DNA from: Ectothiorhodospiraceae bacterium BW-2
GTDB taxonomy: Bacteria > Pseudomonadota > Gammaproteobacteria > Thiohalomonadales > Thiohalomonadaceae
Assembly: GCA_008375315.1 (NCBI GenBank)
Contig: CP032507.1
Span: forward strand, 3,868,071-3,932,070
Reading direction: 5' to 3'
Length of the DNA stretch: 64,000 bases
Part shown: positions 54,142 through 64,000 of the stretch, piece by piece
How positions within the stretch are numbered: position 1 is the stretch's first letter
Layout of the letters: each line of letters opens with the position of its first letter
Position numbers and translations under genes: made by a program
The notes under the pieces: model-generated
What the model saw: only the letters and a program-made list of their open reading frames with translations
Database searches by the model: none
Told to the model about the DNA's origin: nothing

Positions 54142-57100
54142 CGGTTTGGGGCGAGGAGATCGCCTCAGGAGCCCCCCCCCACCCCGAATCGACCCCCCCC
54201 TCACTCTCGACCGGCGGTGTAAGTAGTAACGAATCGGCGCTAGCGAAGTCAGAGAGTGCCCCGTTGTAGCCGTCACTCGCAATGCCGCCACTAGAGAGCC
54301 TCTCTAACATTAGCTGACAGAGCGCCTCATCGGTTGTTATCGTCCCATCGGAGAGCAGCCGCTCCCCCAGTGCGAGCTCAAACAGCTCCTGCTCGCCAAC
54401 GATCGGCTCCGGTGCGGGCCGCTCGGCCTGAATCTTCGCCATCGCCTCCAAAAACTGCTGTTCAAAGTCGCTATCTGAGAGTTCAAACGCCCTATTTTGC
54501 TCGGCCTGTTGCAGCGTTTGCTGCTGTGCCTGACGCATTTGCGTCACAAATTCGTCCGCTTCGGTCGCCGATAGTGGGCAGGTGCGGTAGGCAAAAGCGG
54601 CATCGGCGGCGGTAGTGGTCGAGCCATCGGCTAGCTGCACGACGCTCTGACCATGGACAGTCACCCCCTCGACAGGATGCGCTAACTCGCCATCGCTCAC
54701 CAAGCCAATACGCGCTATCCCCCATTCGGCCAGCGATTTCACCTCCCCGGTTTCACTCACACCGTTGCTGTTACTATCTTGCCAAATGGCAAACTCACCC
54801 CACTGGCTATCCTGACTATCGAGCCAGCTATCTTGATTAGTATCAAAGGCGAGTTGCAGTGCCTCCATGTCGGTTTTGGTATCAGGGGCGTGGTCGGTGA
54901 AGACGAACTCTGAGCGATCGGTGATGGTTCTGTCAGCACCGATATCTAATACCAGCAGGCCATCTTCTGTGCCGACCCAAGCTGTGATCTCTTTGATACT
55001 ATCGCCGTTATAGTCAAAACTACTCTCTGACTCACTCAGGCCAATGTAGTTAAATCCGTTGTTGTTGAGATCAATAACAACAGGAGCCGCACCATCATAA
55101 TAAAACTCATACACAACGGCCGCACCAGGGTTACCTGCTTCGTCAACCTGACGAATATAAAAAGTGTTATCCCCGACACTAGCTGTGTAAGAGGAACTCC
55201 AATTAGCATTATCAGAGCTGTATTCTATAGTTGCTCCAGTCTCAGTTGCAGAGACTAAAACATTTCCACCTGAAACATCGATTGGAGATGTGAATCGAGC
55301 TACCAAATAATCACCATTATTATTACCAACCAATACAACATCACCATTATTATCAATAATAATTCCGGTCTTTTCTGTTCCAACTTCAGCGACATCAATT
55401 TTTCCTGTTCCGTCGCTAGAAAATGTAGTATCAATACTACCATCGCTATTCAAGCGAACAACATCAACCCCCGAAGTATTTCCTGTAAATACTATTTTAC
55501 CACTACTATCAATTGCGATACCCCCTCCCCTATTCAAAACAGAGTTATTCATATAGACAGAAGCAATGCCATTTGTGCCAAAACTAGTATCAAGCACACC
55601 ACTACTATCGAATTTTGCCACCCCCATATAAGATGAACCAGTAGACGACAAAAGATAAATATTGCCACTACTGTCTATAACTGAATCCTGATTATCATCC
55701 GTCCCACCACCATCCATATCGATATTAACAATACCATCCCCTCCTCCAAAGGTAGTATCAATTGAGCCATCAGCATTTAATCTAACAATATAGCTCTCTT
55801 GACTACCAGTTAAACCAAGTCCTGTATAAGTCCGGCCAATAACTATAATCTTATCATCACTTTGAATAGAAACATCAGAACTAAAATCGACATAACCAAC
55901 GCCAGGACCATAAAGCTCACTTCCGACATCAATCACAGTCACACCTGAAGTTCCAAATGTCGTATCTAGTGTTCCATTTGTATTATACCTAGCAATAGCC
56001 ATATTCTCATTTCGCGTACCACCATTCGTATCAACATCATCAGCATAAGCAATCATAATTATTTTACCATCGGATTGTATTCCAACGGCTTGAGCACTCT
56101 CGTTGTCATACGCTGTACCAAATTTATTCAAAACCACTCCATCTGTGTCAAAAGTCAGATCCAAAACACCTGAAGATGTTATTTTAGCTATTGATGCATC
56201 ATAAAGATCAGCCCCTCCCCCATTCTGATTCGAAGGTAAATAGATATTATTAGCACTATCAATAGCCGCATCACCTCTCACGTAGTTTGTACCAAAGTCA
56301 ACAACTATTTTTCCGGTGCCACCACCAAATGATGTATCAAGATTTCCTGACTGATCGAGTTTTATAGCTGACATACTGACATCCCAGGAACCATCATAAA
56401 ATGAATTTCCACCTGATATAATATATCCACCTCCGGAGAGTGAAAATATAGATGCTTGAACTCCCTCTCCTGTTTTTGTCGTTGTATCTATTTCGACTAC
56501 ACCATTAGAACCAAAAGTAGTATCAAGTTGATAACTTATATCTACCACCGCAGGTGAAGTAGTATCAATCACCCATGCTGTAGTATTACTGCCAGCAGTA
56601 GAGATATTTCCAGAGCTATCAGTCTGTCTTACCTGTATCACTCCGATACCATAACTACCTTCACTTAACACAAAGGCAGAACCAGAACCACCAGACCAAG
56701 TTGAACCACTATCAGTGCTGTATTCCCAGGTCGCTCCGGCTTCAATTCCGGAAACATTGACGGTACCATCACGACTAATCCCATCACTACTACTGCTACC
56801 CAGATCATTGGCCAGAGCCAGTGTTGGCGTAACTGCCGAGTTATCAACAGTTACCACAAAAGCCTCCGTCATTGGAGCGATATACCCTTCTGCATTTGTT
56901 GCTTGGGCTCTAAAATTATAGGTAGTACCATCGCTTAAACCTGAAGTGGTATAACTCCAAGTTGTTCCTGTAACAACCGCATTGCCTAAAAATGTATAAT
57001 TATCGTAAATAGATACCGTGGAACCGGCATCCACTGTTCCGGCAAGTTGCAATGTTGTATCATCACTCGTATCTCCGGATGTTAAGGCACCTGTTATTGT

Positions 57101-60100
57101 ACCCGCATCATCGGTTATGGTATCCAGTGTAATCGCCGGAAGATCATTCGTTCCTACCACAGTAAAAACAGCATTAGCAGAAGCAGTCAAACTACCATCA
57201 GTTACCTGAATAGTAAAACTATCGGTCACCTCTTGCCCGTTCGTTAACGCTTGTGTATCTGGATCACTATCATCCAGAAGATAACTAACCGTATCGGTTG
57301 CAAGCGTTAAAGTTGCGGTACCATAAATACCCGGTTTGACATAAGTTAGCCCGCCATCAGCGCTGCTCCAACCATTACCCGTTAACCATGTGGTATCGTA
57401 ACTAACGCTATCTCCTACATCTTCATCACTTTTGGTGAGTAGCACAGATGAGCTGTTAACCGCCTGAAAATTGGCATAGTTATCGTCAAAAGCAGTACCG
57501 TAGTTACCCCCCCATCCCTCAGCATCATCACCCTGTAATTCGATATAGATATAACGGAGATCTGCCCCATAATTAGCAAATTGTCGGTCAATATTTAGCC
57601 AGCTACTTGTAGTAGTGAGTAAGGTAGAATCATAACTATCGAGCACAGCACGGGAACTATTTTTTAATTCAATTATAACGCGGTAAGTGTCGCCACTATT
57701 ATGATAGTCCTTCACCCAGGTACCGATGTCAATACTCGATTGACTATCCAAAAATCCGCTCGAGTACCCAGCAGCAAGCAGGTCTATCTCTTGACTTAAT
57801 GTTCCAAGTTGATAAGAGGAGTTAAAGCTATAGGCTCCGGTATTAGAGTTTCCCCAGCGGCTTATCCAAGGGTCACCGCCTGTAACAGCTATCCAACCGC
57901 TTAAATCTCCTGTCTCCCCACCCGGGTTAGTAAGGAGAATTGATTCACCAGCTTCTACTAAGTAATTGGTAGGAACACTAGCTGTTAGCGTTGGGACATC
58001 ATTGACATTGGTTACCGTTATATTAAACGACTGCTGAACCGGAGTAGTAATACCATCGCTCACCTGTAGCGTCACGGCATGATCGCCCACTTCGTTATTG
58101 GTCGGCGTGCCGGTTAAAGCGCCGGTACCGGCATCAAAACTTAACCATGCCGGCAGGGTCGGGGCGCTGTAGCTGAGCGTATCACCCGTATCAATATCAG
58201 TCGCAGCCAAGGTGTAGCTATAGGCACTATCTTCACTCACTACCACCGCATCGGTGCCGTTCCAACCGACTATCGGCACTGAAGTTATCGTTGGGGCGTC
58301 GTTGACATCACTCACCACAATTGCAGCACTCGCCTCTTGCGCTGAAAAAGCGGTAGTCCCTCCATTAGTAGTTACATCAGCGGTTCCTCCCGCCACACCA
58401 CTGGTTTGATCCCAGCCTCTGAAGGTAAAGGCTGCCGTCTCGCCACTCACTCCATCGGGCTGATAACGCAGTTGGGCAGCCGAGTCGAGCAGCCGTGCCG
58501 AGGAGGCGGTCACAGCACCGACCGCGCTCCAGTTCGTACCATCAATGCTGTATTCCCAACTACCGTTACCTGTTGTCGCAGTGATCGCCATCCCTGACGC
58601 ACCAACATCGGGATCGCTATAGCCCATATCGGTTAATATCGTGGCGACGGTAACAATCGAGGAGGGGGTATCTTCATCTGTCGTAGCAAAACTGTAGCCG
58701 TTGTTACCGGGCCAAGAGTAGGTCAAATTATCCACTACCCCTAAACGACTACCACTATTAGAGAACCATGGATAGAGCGTATCACCTTCATTAATATTGA
58801 GATTAGTTAATGTATTTGTTACGACATCTGCCGCCAAAGTGGTCACCGCGCCGCTACTGTCACTATTCCGTATTTCAAAGGAGACATTGTAGTTATTTGA
58901 TTCAATTGGGGTAATTTGATAAATGAGTTTATACCAATTGCCTAGTATTAGCGCATCCCCCCCCCCCGTAGTCCAACTGAGCGAGGTTGACACCGTATCG
59001 TTATGATAATACCCCCCCCCACCATGAAACCCCATGCCTAAATTAAAACCATCTGGCCGACCAAAAGATGAGGCTGAATTAGCACTATTGACGGCAAAAC
59101 CCATTCCACCATAGCCAGAGTTTCCAGAGATATAGGTATCCATTGAGAGGGTATAGGTCGTCCCACTCACCAAGGTTACCCCTGTATTTGAAGTCCAGAC
59201 TTCAGAAGTACTGCCAGGAATCGAAATCCCCCCCGTGCCACTCACGCCTGCGGTACTACTCCAAGCCATATTGCCGGTGGTCGCGCCATTATTATTGAAG
59301 TTGTCGGTGAACTCAGCCTCTGTGTCAAAGCTATTAGCCACTGTCCCCCCTAGCCCCGTCAGCGCCGGTGCATCATTCACAGCCAACACCGTCGAAGCTA
59401 GCGTAACCCCCGCCGCTGAAACTTGGGATGTCGCATCATCAGTGGTGATATTAAAGAGCTGTCGAGTCGCCCCACTGGTGAAGGTCACTGCCGCCGAACT
59501 ATCCACCGCATGAACCGTTAACCCCCCTGGTGAGCCGTTGTAATTGGCATTCGGTAAAAAGCGCAGCAGGGTACTGCCATCAAGCAACAACGCACTACTA
59601 CCACTCACCGCGCTGCTACTCACCCCATACCAGTTAGCGCCACTATCGGTACTGTATTGCCAGAGCCCTTCGGTAGCGTCATTAGCGGCATCGGCGCTAA
59701 TGGCAATACCGGCTAGGGTGTCGCCCTCAATATCGCTCATTAGACTACTAAATAGAGTAGCCACGCTGCTACCAGCAGGGGTCGCATCTTCATTCATCTC
59801 TATTACGCTCGGCGCACCGCTCCAAGTCGGGGCATCATTGAGCGCTGTTACGCCCATTGCATAGTGATAGCTACCCGATGAGTAGGCGCTACTCCCTCCC
59901 GTCGGCGTCGCTATCGTCGCAACGGTATGCGCTGTGCCGGCACTGCCATCCCAACCATAGAGGGTCATACTGCTACCGCTAGCGTTATTCGCTCCGGGCA
60001 TAAAGCGGAGCCAGTCACTGCTATTGAGCAGATAGAGATCGCTGTCATTGACCAAACTAGCTAGCGCTAGCCAACTCCCATCACTCCCATTGGTTGAGTC

Positions 60101-63100
60101 GGTAGAGTATTGCCATTCACCCACTCCCGCACTGTCTTGGGTGTAGCTCGCAGCTAACCCGACACTGTCCCCATCAGGGTCGCTCAAGCCAAACTGGGTG
60201 ACAAGAGCGCTAACCTGCACCCCCGTTGAGGCGTTATCTTCCGTCGTGGTACCACTTACCGTGGTGATACCATTCATTGACCAAGTTGCGCCATTCATAA
60301 GAGTCTGTGTCCGGCCAGCAGGCGTCGAATCAGCAGCGCTAGTGCCGCTCCCCTCGGTAAAGCCCCAGTGGGCAGCTAGATTCGTTTCATTGCCGGTTAA
60401 AGATTGTGACATTAGGGCACTCATGTCGCTCTCCGTCAGTAGCTGGCTCCATATCGACACCTCATCCATTTGACCGTTAAAAAACTCATCTTGGCTACTA
60501 CCTATCAGTTTTTTGCCGCCCAATACCACGCTATCTAAATCATCGACAATACGCCCCCCTAGGGTGCCACTGCCGGCATGAACGCCGTTAATATAGAAGT
60601 TAACACTACTCCCTTGCATGGTATAGGCGACATGGCTCCAGCTATTTGCCGCCACAGAGGCGGTGGATGAGACACTCGTCCAGCCCAACGCTTGGGCATC
60701 AATCCCCACCTCTAAGGCACCACTACTATTGAGTCGGAATCCTAAATAGTCGGTTGAGCTATCAGTATTGGTCACACTCCCTCCAAAGGAGAGGATAGTG
60801 TAGGTGCCACTAATTAGTGCAGGATTGACCCATGCGGCGACCGTGTAGGCTGAGCCACTATCGATTTGGGCATAGGGGGAGGAGCCGCTAATGGCATAGT
60901 CATCGACACCATCGAGTTGCAGCGTATTGCCAGTGCCGGAGCTGAGTGGGGCGTCATTCACATTCGCCACGGCTGCGGTGGCAGCAGAGCTCACCGCTTC
61001 TGCTGTACCGTAGCTATCGATATAAGTTGCCGTGACCCGAATCAAGTTACCCACTTCAGCTTGAGTGAGAGTATAGCTGTTACCCGTTGCCAACACACTC
61101 CAAGAACCTCCCCCATTACTACTCATCTCCCAGTGATAGGTTCTGGCCGTTAAACCATCCTCGTCAGTAAGTGTGTCGGTAAAAGTTAGCGTCTCATCTT
61201 CGCTAGGAGCGCTATTACTAAGAGTGATAGCTCCCGTCGGTAGATCGTTAACATTGGTGACGGCGGTGGTTGCGCTTGAGGTTAGGCTCTCAAGACTACC
61301 TTGGCCATCAATGTAACTGACGGTGACGCTAATCGCTGCTCCAACTTCAGCTTGAGTCAATGTATAAGTTGACGCTGTTGCGCCAGTAATGACAGAGCCT
61401 CCAGCTAACCACTGGTAGCTGAATACACCTAAACCATCTTCATCGGCAAGAGCGCTGGTATCGGCGGTTAGCGTTTGATCTTCGGTGGCTGTGCCGGTAA
61501 TGGCCACGGTGCCGGTGGGTAGATCATTCACATTCGCCACGGCTGCGGTAGCAAGCGAAGTGAGAGTTTCGGTGCTACCTTGGCCATCAATGTAACTGAC
61601 GGTGACGCTAATCGCTGCGCCAACTTCAGCTTGAGTCAATGTGTAAGTTGAGGCTGTTGCACCAGTAATGGCAGTGCCTCCAGCTAACCACTGGTAGCTG
61701 AATACACCTAAACCATCTTCATCGGCAAGAGCGCTGGTATCAGCGATTAGCATTTGACCTTCGGTGGTTGTGCCGGTGATGGCCACGGTGCCGGTGGGTA
61801 GATCATTCACATTCGCCACGGCTGCGGTAGCAAGCGAAGTGAGAGTTTCGGTGCTACCTTGGCCATCAATGTAACTGACGGTGACGCTAATCGCTGCGCC
61901 AACTTCAGCTTGAGTCAATGTGTAAGTTGAGGCTGTTGCGCCAGTAATGGCAGTGCCTCCGGCTAACCACTGGTAACTGAATACACCTAAACCATCTTCA
62001 TCGGCAAGAGCGCTGGTATCAACAGTTAGCGTTTGATCTTCGGTGGCTGTGCCGGTGATGGCCACGGTGCCGGTGGGTAGATCATTCACATTCGCCACGG
62101 CTGCGGTAGCAAGCGAAGTGAGAGTTTCGGTGCTACCTTGGCCATCAATGTAACTGACGGTGACGCTAATCGCTGCGCCAACTTCAGCTTGAGTCAATGT
62201 GTAAGTCGAGGCTGTTGCGCCAGTAATGGCAGTGCCTCCGGCTAACCACTGGTAGCTGAACTCGCCTAAACCATCTTCATCGGCAAGAGCGCTGGTATCA
62301 ACAGTTAGCGTTTGATCTTCGGTGGCTGTGCCGGTGATGGCCACGGTGCCGGTGGGTAGATCATTCACATTCGCCACGGCTGCGGTAGCAAGCGAAGTGA
62401 GAGTTTCGGTGCTACCTTGGCCATCAATGTAACTGACGGTGACGCTAATCGCTGCGCCAACTTCAGCTTGAGTCAATGTGTAAGTTGAGGCTGTTGCACC
62501 AGTAATGGCAGTGCCTCCAGCTAACCACTGGTAGCTGAATACACCTAAACCATCTTCATCGGCAAGAGCGCTGGTATCAGCGATTAGCATTTGACCTTCG
62601 GTGGCTGTGCCGGTGATGGCCACGGTGCCGGTGGGTAGATCATTCACATTCGCCACGGCTGCGGTAGCAAGCGAAGTGAGAGTTTCGGTGCTACCTTGGC
62701 CATCAATGTAACTGACGGTGACGCTAATCGCTGCGCCAACTTCAGCTTGAGTCAATGTGTAAGTTGAGGCTGTTGCGCCAGTAATGGCAGTGCCTCCGGC
62801 TAACCACTGGTAGCTGAACTCGCCTAAACCATCTTCATCGGCAAGAGCGCTGGCATCGGCGGTTAGCGTTTGACCTTCGGTGGCGGTGCCGGTGATGGCC
62901 ACGGTGCCGGTGGGTAGGTCATTCACATTCGCCACGGCTGCGGTAGCAAGCGAAGTGAGAGTTTCGGTGCTACCTTGGCCATCAATGTAACTGACGGTGA
63001 CTCTAATCGCTGCTCCGACTTCGTTTTGGGTCAGTGTGTAAGTTGACGCTGTTGCGCCAGTAATGACAGAGCCTCCGGCTAACCACTGGTAGCTGAATAC

Positions 63101-64000
63101 ACCTAAACCATCTTCATCGGCAAGAGCGCTGGTATCAACAGTTAGCGTTTGATCTTCGGTGGCTGTGCCGGTGATGGCCACGGTGCCGGTGGGTAGATCA
63201 TTCACATTCGCCACGGCTGCGGTAGCAAGCGAAGTGAGAGTTTCGGTGCTACCTTGGCCATCAATGTAACTGACGGTGACGCTAATCGCTGCGCCAACTT
63301 CAGCTTGAGTCAATGTGTAAGTTGAGGCTGTTGCGCCAGTAATGGCAGTGCCTCCGGCTAACCACTGGTAACTGAATACACCTAAACCATCTTCATCGGC
63401 AAGAGCGCTGGTATCAACAGTTAGCGTTTGATCTTCGGTGGCTGTGCCGGTGATGGCCACGGTGCCGGTGGGTAGATCATTCACATTCGCCACGGCTGCG
63501 GTAGCAAGCGAAGTGAGAGTTTCGGTGCTACCTTGGCCATCAATGTAACTGACGGTGACGCTAATCGCTGCGCCAACTTCAGCTTGAGTCAATGTGTAAG
63601 TCGAGGCTGTTGCGCCAGTAATGGCAGTGCCTCCGGCTAACCACTGGTAGCTGAACTCGCCTAAACCATCTTCATCGGCAAGAGCGCTGGTATCAACAGT
63701 TAGCGTTTGATCTTCGGTGGCTGTGCCGGTGATGGCCACGGTGCCGGTGGGTAGATCATTCACATTCGCCACGGCTGCGGTAGCAAGCGAAGTGAGAGTT
63801 TCGGTGCTACCTTGGCCATCAATGTAACTGACGGTGACGCTAATCGCTGCTCCAACTTCAGCTTGAGTCAATGTGTAAGTCGAGGCTGTTGCGCCAGTAA
63901 TGGCAGTGCCTCCGGCTAACCACTGGTAACTGAATACACCTAAACCATCTTCATCGGCAAGAGCGCTGGTATCAACAGTTAGCGTTTGATCTTCGGTGGC
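54104..64000 (-). CDS. Giant multi-domain surface/secreted protein, N-terminus beyond right edge
   Basis: About 3,298 codons lie in the window; the frame is open to 64000, so the start is outside. From the N-terminal side: ten or more tandem 93-residue Ig/cadherin-like repeats (DLPTGTVAITGT... FSYQWLAGG ... VSYIDGQGSTETLTS), an IgL-like unit, a LamG domain (LQLDGVDDYAISG; SWSHVAYTMQGSSVNFYING), several Ig-like modules with EDxxSxxV starts, a He_PIG-type cadherin domain (LPAWLSFDAGTGALTGTP), VCBS-like units, eight or so delta-60 repeats (LDTTFGSNGVV; DLTFDTDGVV) and a C-terminal calcium-binding module (VIDLNNNGFNYI, DTNQDSWLDSQD, WQDSNSNGVSETGEV). The C-terminal ~170 residues are helical and acidic. 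No LPxTG or classic GGxGxD nonapeptide array is seen. Such proteins are typically type I-secreted adhesins. No secretion genes are in the window. Confidence 0.9.
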   Translation of the reverse strand, partial: ATEDQTLTVDTSALADEDGLGVFSYQWLAGGTAITGATASTYTLTQAEVGAAISVTVSYIDGQGSTETLTSLATAAVANVNDLPTGTVAITGTATEDQTLTVDTSALADEDGLGEFSYQWLAGGTAITGATASTYTLTQAEVGAAISVTVSYIDGQGSTETLTSLATAAVANVNDLPTGTVAITGTATEDQTLTVDTSALADEDGLGVFSYQWLAGGTAITGATASTYTLTQAEVGAAISVTVSYIDGQGSTETLTSLATAAVANVNDLPTGTVAITGTATEDQTLTVDTSALADEDGLGVFSYQWLAGGSVITGATASTYTLTQNEVGAAIRVTVSYIDGQGSTETLTSLATAAVANVNDLPTGTVAITGTATEGQTLTADASALADEDGLGEFSYQWLAGGTAITGATASTYTLTQAEVGAAISVTVSYIDGQGSTETLTSLATAAVANVNDLPTGTVAITGTATEGQMLIADTSALADEDGLGVFSYQWLAGGTAITGATASTYTLTQAEVGAAISVTVSYIDGQGSTETLTSLATAAVANVNDLPTGTVAITGTATEDQTLTVDTSALADEDGLGEFSYQWLAGGTAITGATASTYTLTQAEVGAAISVTVSYIDGQGSTETLTSLATAAVANVNDLPTGTVAITGTATEDQTLTVDTSALADEDGLGVFSYQWLAGGTAITGATASTYTLTQAEVGAAISVTVSYIDGQGSTETLTSLATAAVANVNDLPTGTVAITGTTTEGQMLIADTSALADEDGLGVFSYQWLAGGTAITGATASTYTLTQAEVGAAISVTVSYIDGQGSTETLTSLATAAVANVNDLPTGTVAITGTATEDQTLTADTSALADEDGLGVFSYQWLAGGSVITGATASTYTLTQAEVGAAISVTVSYIDGQGSLESLTSSATTAVTNVNDLPTGAITLSNSAPSEDETLTFTDTLTDEDGLTARTYHWEMSSNGGGSWSVLATGNSYTLTQAEVGNLIRVTATYIDSYGTAEAVSSAATAAVANVNDAPLSSGTGNTLQLDGVDDYAISGSSPYAQIDSGSAYTVAAWVNPALISGTYTILSFGGSVTNTDSSTDYLGFRLNSSGALEVGIDAQALGWTSVSSTASVAANSWSHVAYTMQGSSVNFYINGVHAGSGTLGGRIVDDLDSVVLGGKKLIGSSQDEFFNGQMDEVSIWSQLLTESDMSALMSQSLTGNETNLAAHWGFTEGSGTSAADSTPAGRTQTLMNGATWSMNGITTVSGTTTEDNASTGVQVSALVTQFGLSDPDGDSVGLAASYTQDSAGVGEWQYSTDSTNGSDGSWLALASLVNDSDLYLLNSSDWLRFMPGANNASGSSMTLYGWDGSAGTAHTVATIATPTGGSSAYSSGSYHYAMGVTALNDAPTWSGAPSVIEMNEDATPAGSSVATLFSSLMSDIEGDTLAGIAISADAANDATEGLWQYSTDSGANWYGVSSSAVSGSSALLLDGSTLLRFLPNANYNGSPGGLTVHAVDSSAAVTFTSGATRQLFNITTDDATSQVSAAGVTLASTVLAVNDAPALTGLGGTVANSFDTEAEFTDNFNNNGATTGNMAWSSTAGVSGTGGISIPGSTSEVWTSNTGVTLVSGTTYTLSMDTYISGNSGYGGMGFAVNSANSASSFGRPDGFNLGMGFHGGGGYYHNDTVSTSLSWTTGGGDALILGNWYKLIYQITPIESNNYNVSFEIRNSDSSGAVTTLAADVVTNTLTNLNINEGDTLYPWFSNSGSRLGVVDNLTYSWPGNNGYSFATTDEDTPSSIVTVATILTDMGYSDPDVGASGMAITATTGNGSWEYSIDGTNWSAVGAVTASSARLLDSAAQLRYQPDGVSGETAAFTFRGWDQTSGVAGGTADVTTNGGTTAFSAQEASAAIVVSDVNDAPTITSVPIVGWNGTDAVVVSEDSAYSYTLAATDIDTGDTLSYSAPTLPAWLSFDAGTGALTGTPTNNEVGDHAVTLQVSDGITTPVQQSFNITVTNVNDVPTLTASVPTNYLVEAGESILLTNPGGETGDLSGWIAVTGGDPWISRWGNSNTGAYSFNSSYQLGTLSQEIDLLAAGYSSGFLDSQSSIDIGTWVKDYHNSGDTYRVIIELKNSSRAVLDSYDSTLLTTTSSWLNIDRQFANYGADLRYIYIELQGDDAEGWGGNYGTAFDDNYANFQAVNSSSVLLTKSDEDVGDSVSYDTTWLTGNGWSSADGGLTYVKPGIYGTATLTLATDTVSYLLDDSDPDTQALTNGQEVTDSFTIQVTDGSLTASANAVFTVVGTNDLPAITLDTITDDAGTITGALTSGDTSDDTTLQLAGTVDAGSTVSIYDNYTFLGNAVVTGTTWSYTTSGLSDGTTYNFRAQATNAEGYIAPMTEAFVVTVDNSAVTPTLALANDLGSSSSDGISRDGTVNVSGIEAGATWEYSTDSGSTWSGGSGSAFVLSEGSYGIGVIQVRQTDSSGNISTAGSNTTAWVIDTTSPAVVDISYQLDTTFGSNGVVEIDTTTKTGEGVQASIFSLSGGGYIISGGNSFYDGSWDVSMSAIKLDQSGNLDTSFGGGTGKIVVDFGTNYVRGDAAIDSANNIYLPSNQNGGGADLYDASIAKITSSGVLDLTFDTDGVVLNKFGTAYDNESAQAVGIQSDGKIIMIAYADDVDTNGGTRNENMAIARYNTNGTLDTTFGTSGVTVIDVGSELYGPGVGYVDFSSDVSIQSDDKIIVIGRTYTGLGLTGSQESYIVRLNADGSIDTTFGGGDGIVNIDMDGGGTDDNQDSVIDSSGNIYLLSSTGSSYMGVAKFDSSGVLDTSFGTNGIASVYMNNSVLNRGGGIAIDSSGKIVFTGNTSGVDVVRLNSDGSIDTTFSSDGTGKIDVAEVGTEKTGIIIDNNGDVVLVGNNNGDYLVARFTSPIDVSGGNVLVSATETGATIEYSSDNANWSSSYTASVGDNTFYIRQVDEAGNPGAAVVYEFYYDGAAPVVIDLNNNGFNYIGLSESESSFDYNGDSIKEITAWVGTEDGLLVLDIGADRTITDRSEFVFTDHAPDTKTDMEALQLAFDTNQDSWLDSQDSQWGEFAIWQDSNSNGVSETGEVKSLAEWGIARIGLVSDGELAHPVEGVTVHGQSVVQLADGSTTTAADAAFAYRTCPLSATEADEFVTQMRQAQQQTLQQAEQNRAFELSDSDFEQQFLEAMAKIQAERPAPEPIVGEQELFELALGERLLSDGTITTDEALCQLMLERLSSGGIASDGYNGALSDFASADSLLLTPPVESEGGVDSGWGGAPEAISSPQTATLHSSPLTPNG
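58957..59020 (-). repeat. Two long poly-G tracts in coding sequence
   Basis: On the plus strand C10 at 58957-58966 and C9 at 59012-59020 lie 45 bp apart; on the coding strand they are G10 and G9. Two more, G9 (54172-54180) and G8 (54193-54200), lie near the 3' end of the same gene. Confidence 0.85.
61222..64000 (-). repeat. Tandem 279-bp repeats in the giant gene
   Basis: Anchor sequence TGGCCACGGT recurs at 61501, 61780, 62059, 62338, 62617, 62896, 63175, 63454 and 63733, exactly 279 bp (93 codons) apart. Units are nearly identical in DNA; differences fall in a few positions (VFSYQW/EFSYQW, TAITG/SVITG, QTLTVD/QMLIAD) that recur in mixed order. The 61222-61500 unit is diverged. The array continues beyond the right edge. 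Confidence 0.95.

Noticed and set aside
61222-64000. CRISPR-like or satellite DNA suspected from the 279-bp period
   Set aside because: The period is exactly 93 codons and the reading frame stays open throughout, so these are protein repeats.

Overview
The window comes from a free-living, probably autotrophic, sulfur-oxidising gammaproteobacterium. The evidence is a Qmo/Hdr-type electron-transfer operon (qmoA-qmoB-hdrC-hdrB), a DsrS-like protein, a CbbY-type phosphatase and a NorD/CbbO-type VWA protein, together with typical gammaproteobacterial housekeeping genes (lpxH, glmM, ispB, guaB, tex, ppiA/ppiB and the long forms of pstC and pstA). The exact genus cannot be read from the sequence. 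The relatives suggested are Chromatiales/Thiotrichales-like sulfur bacteria.

Layout. 1-1.8 kb: the 5' part of a DUF6502 gene, a tRNA-Val(GAC) with its own strong promoter and terminator, and a periplasmic amino-acid-type binding protein. 1.8-10.8 kb: an accessory island with an orphan HEPN-type gene, a chromate transporter (chrA) and a complete type I Wadjet anti-plasmid system (jetABCD), interspersed with a small inverted-repeat element family (core TTGTTCATC). 10.8-21.4 kb: the phosphate regulon, with pstC-pstA-pstB-phoU-phoU-phoB on the minus strand and a Pho-box-controlled pstS on the plus strand, separated by a decayed fusion of a sugar-binding-protein gene and a HAMP-GGDEF gene. 21.6-22.1 kb: a small unknown gene with an elaborate promoter (FNR/CRP-type site, sigma70 promoter, AT-rich repeat operator), followed by another copy of the inverted-repeat element.

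22.1-34.2 kb: guaB followed by a NorD/CbbO-like gene; a lipoprotein; a YdjM-like membrane protein; a minus-strand cluster of S24-like protein, CbbY-like phosphatase, aminotransferase and dsrS; a rhodanese; tex; and DUF2939. 34.2-44.5 kb: glmM with a disturbed, duplicated 3' end; two outer-membrane-type lipoproteins; ppiA, ppiB and lpxH; and two hybrid histidine kinases in tandem. 44.5-49.6 kb: the qmoAB-hdrCB operon with a clear terminator. 49.9-54.1 kb: ispB with a good sigma70 promoter, an HAD phosphatase, a small motility-type protein behind a textbook class II CRP promoter, and an extremely glutamine-rich coiled-coil membrane protein with a SPOR-like end. 54.1-64.0 kb: the C-terminal ~3,300 residues of a giant surface/secreted protein built from near-identical 93-residue repeats, a LamG domain, Ig/cadherin-like domains, delta-60 repeats and a calcium-binding C-terminal module. 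It runs off the right edge.

How it fits together. The sulfur/autotrophy genes (Qmo-Hdr, DsrS, CbbY, rhodanese) are scattered among housekeeping genes. The Wadjet island and its repeats look like an accessory insertion between the binding-protein gene and the Pho region. The giant adhesin and the Gln-rich envelope protein are convergent neighbours and may both act at the cell surface.
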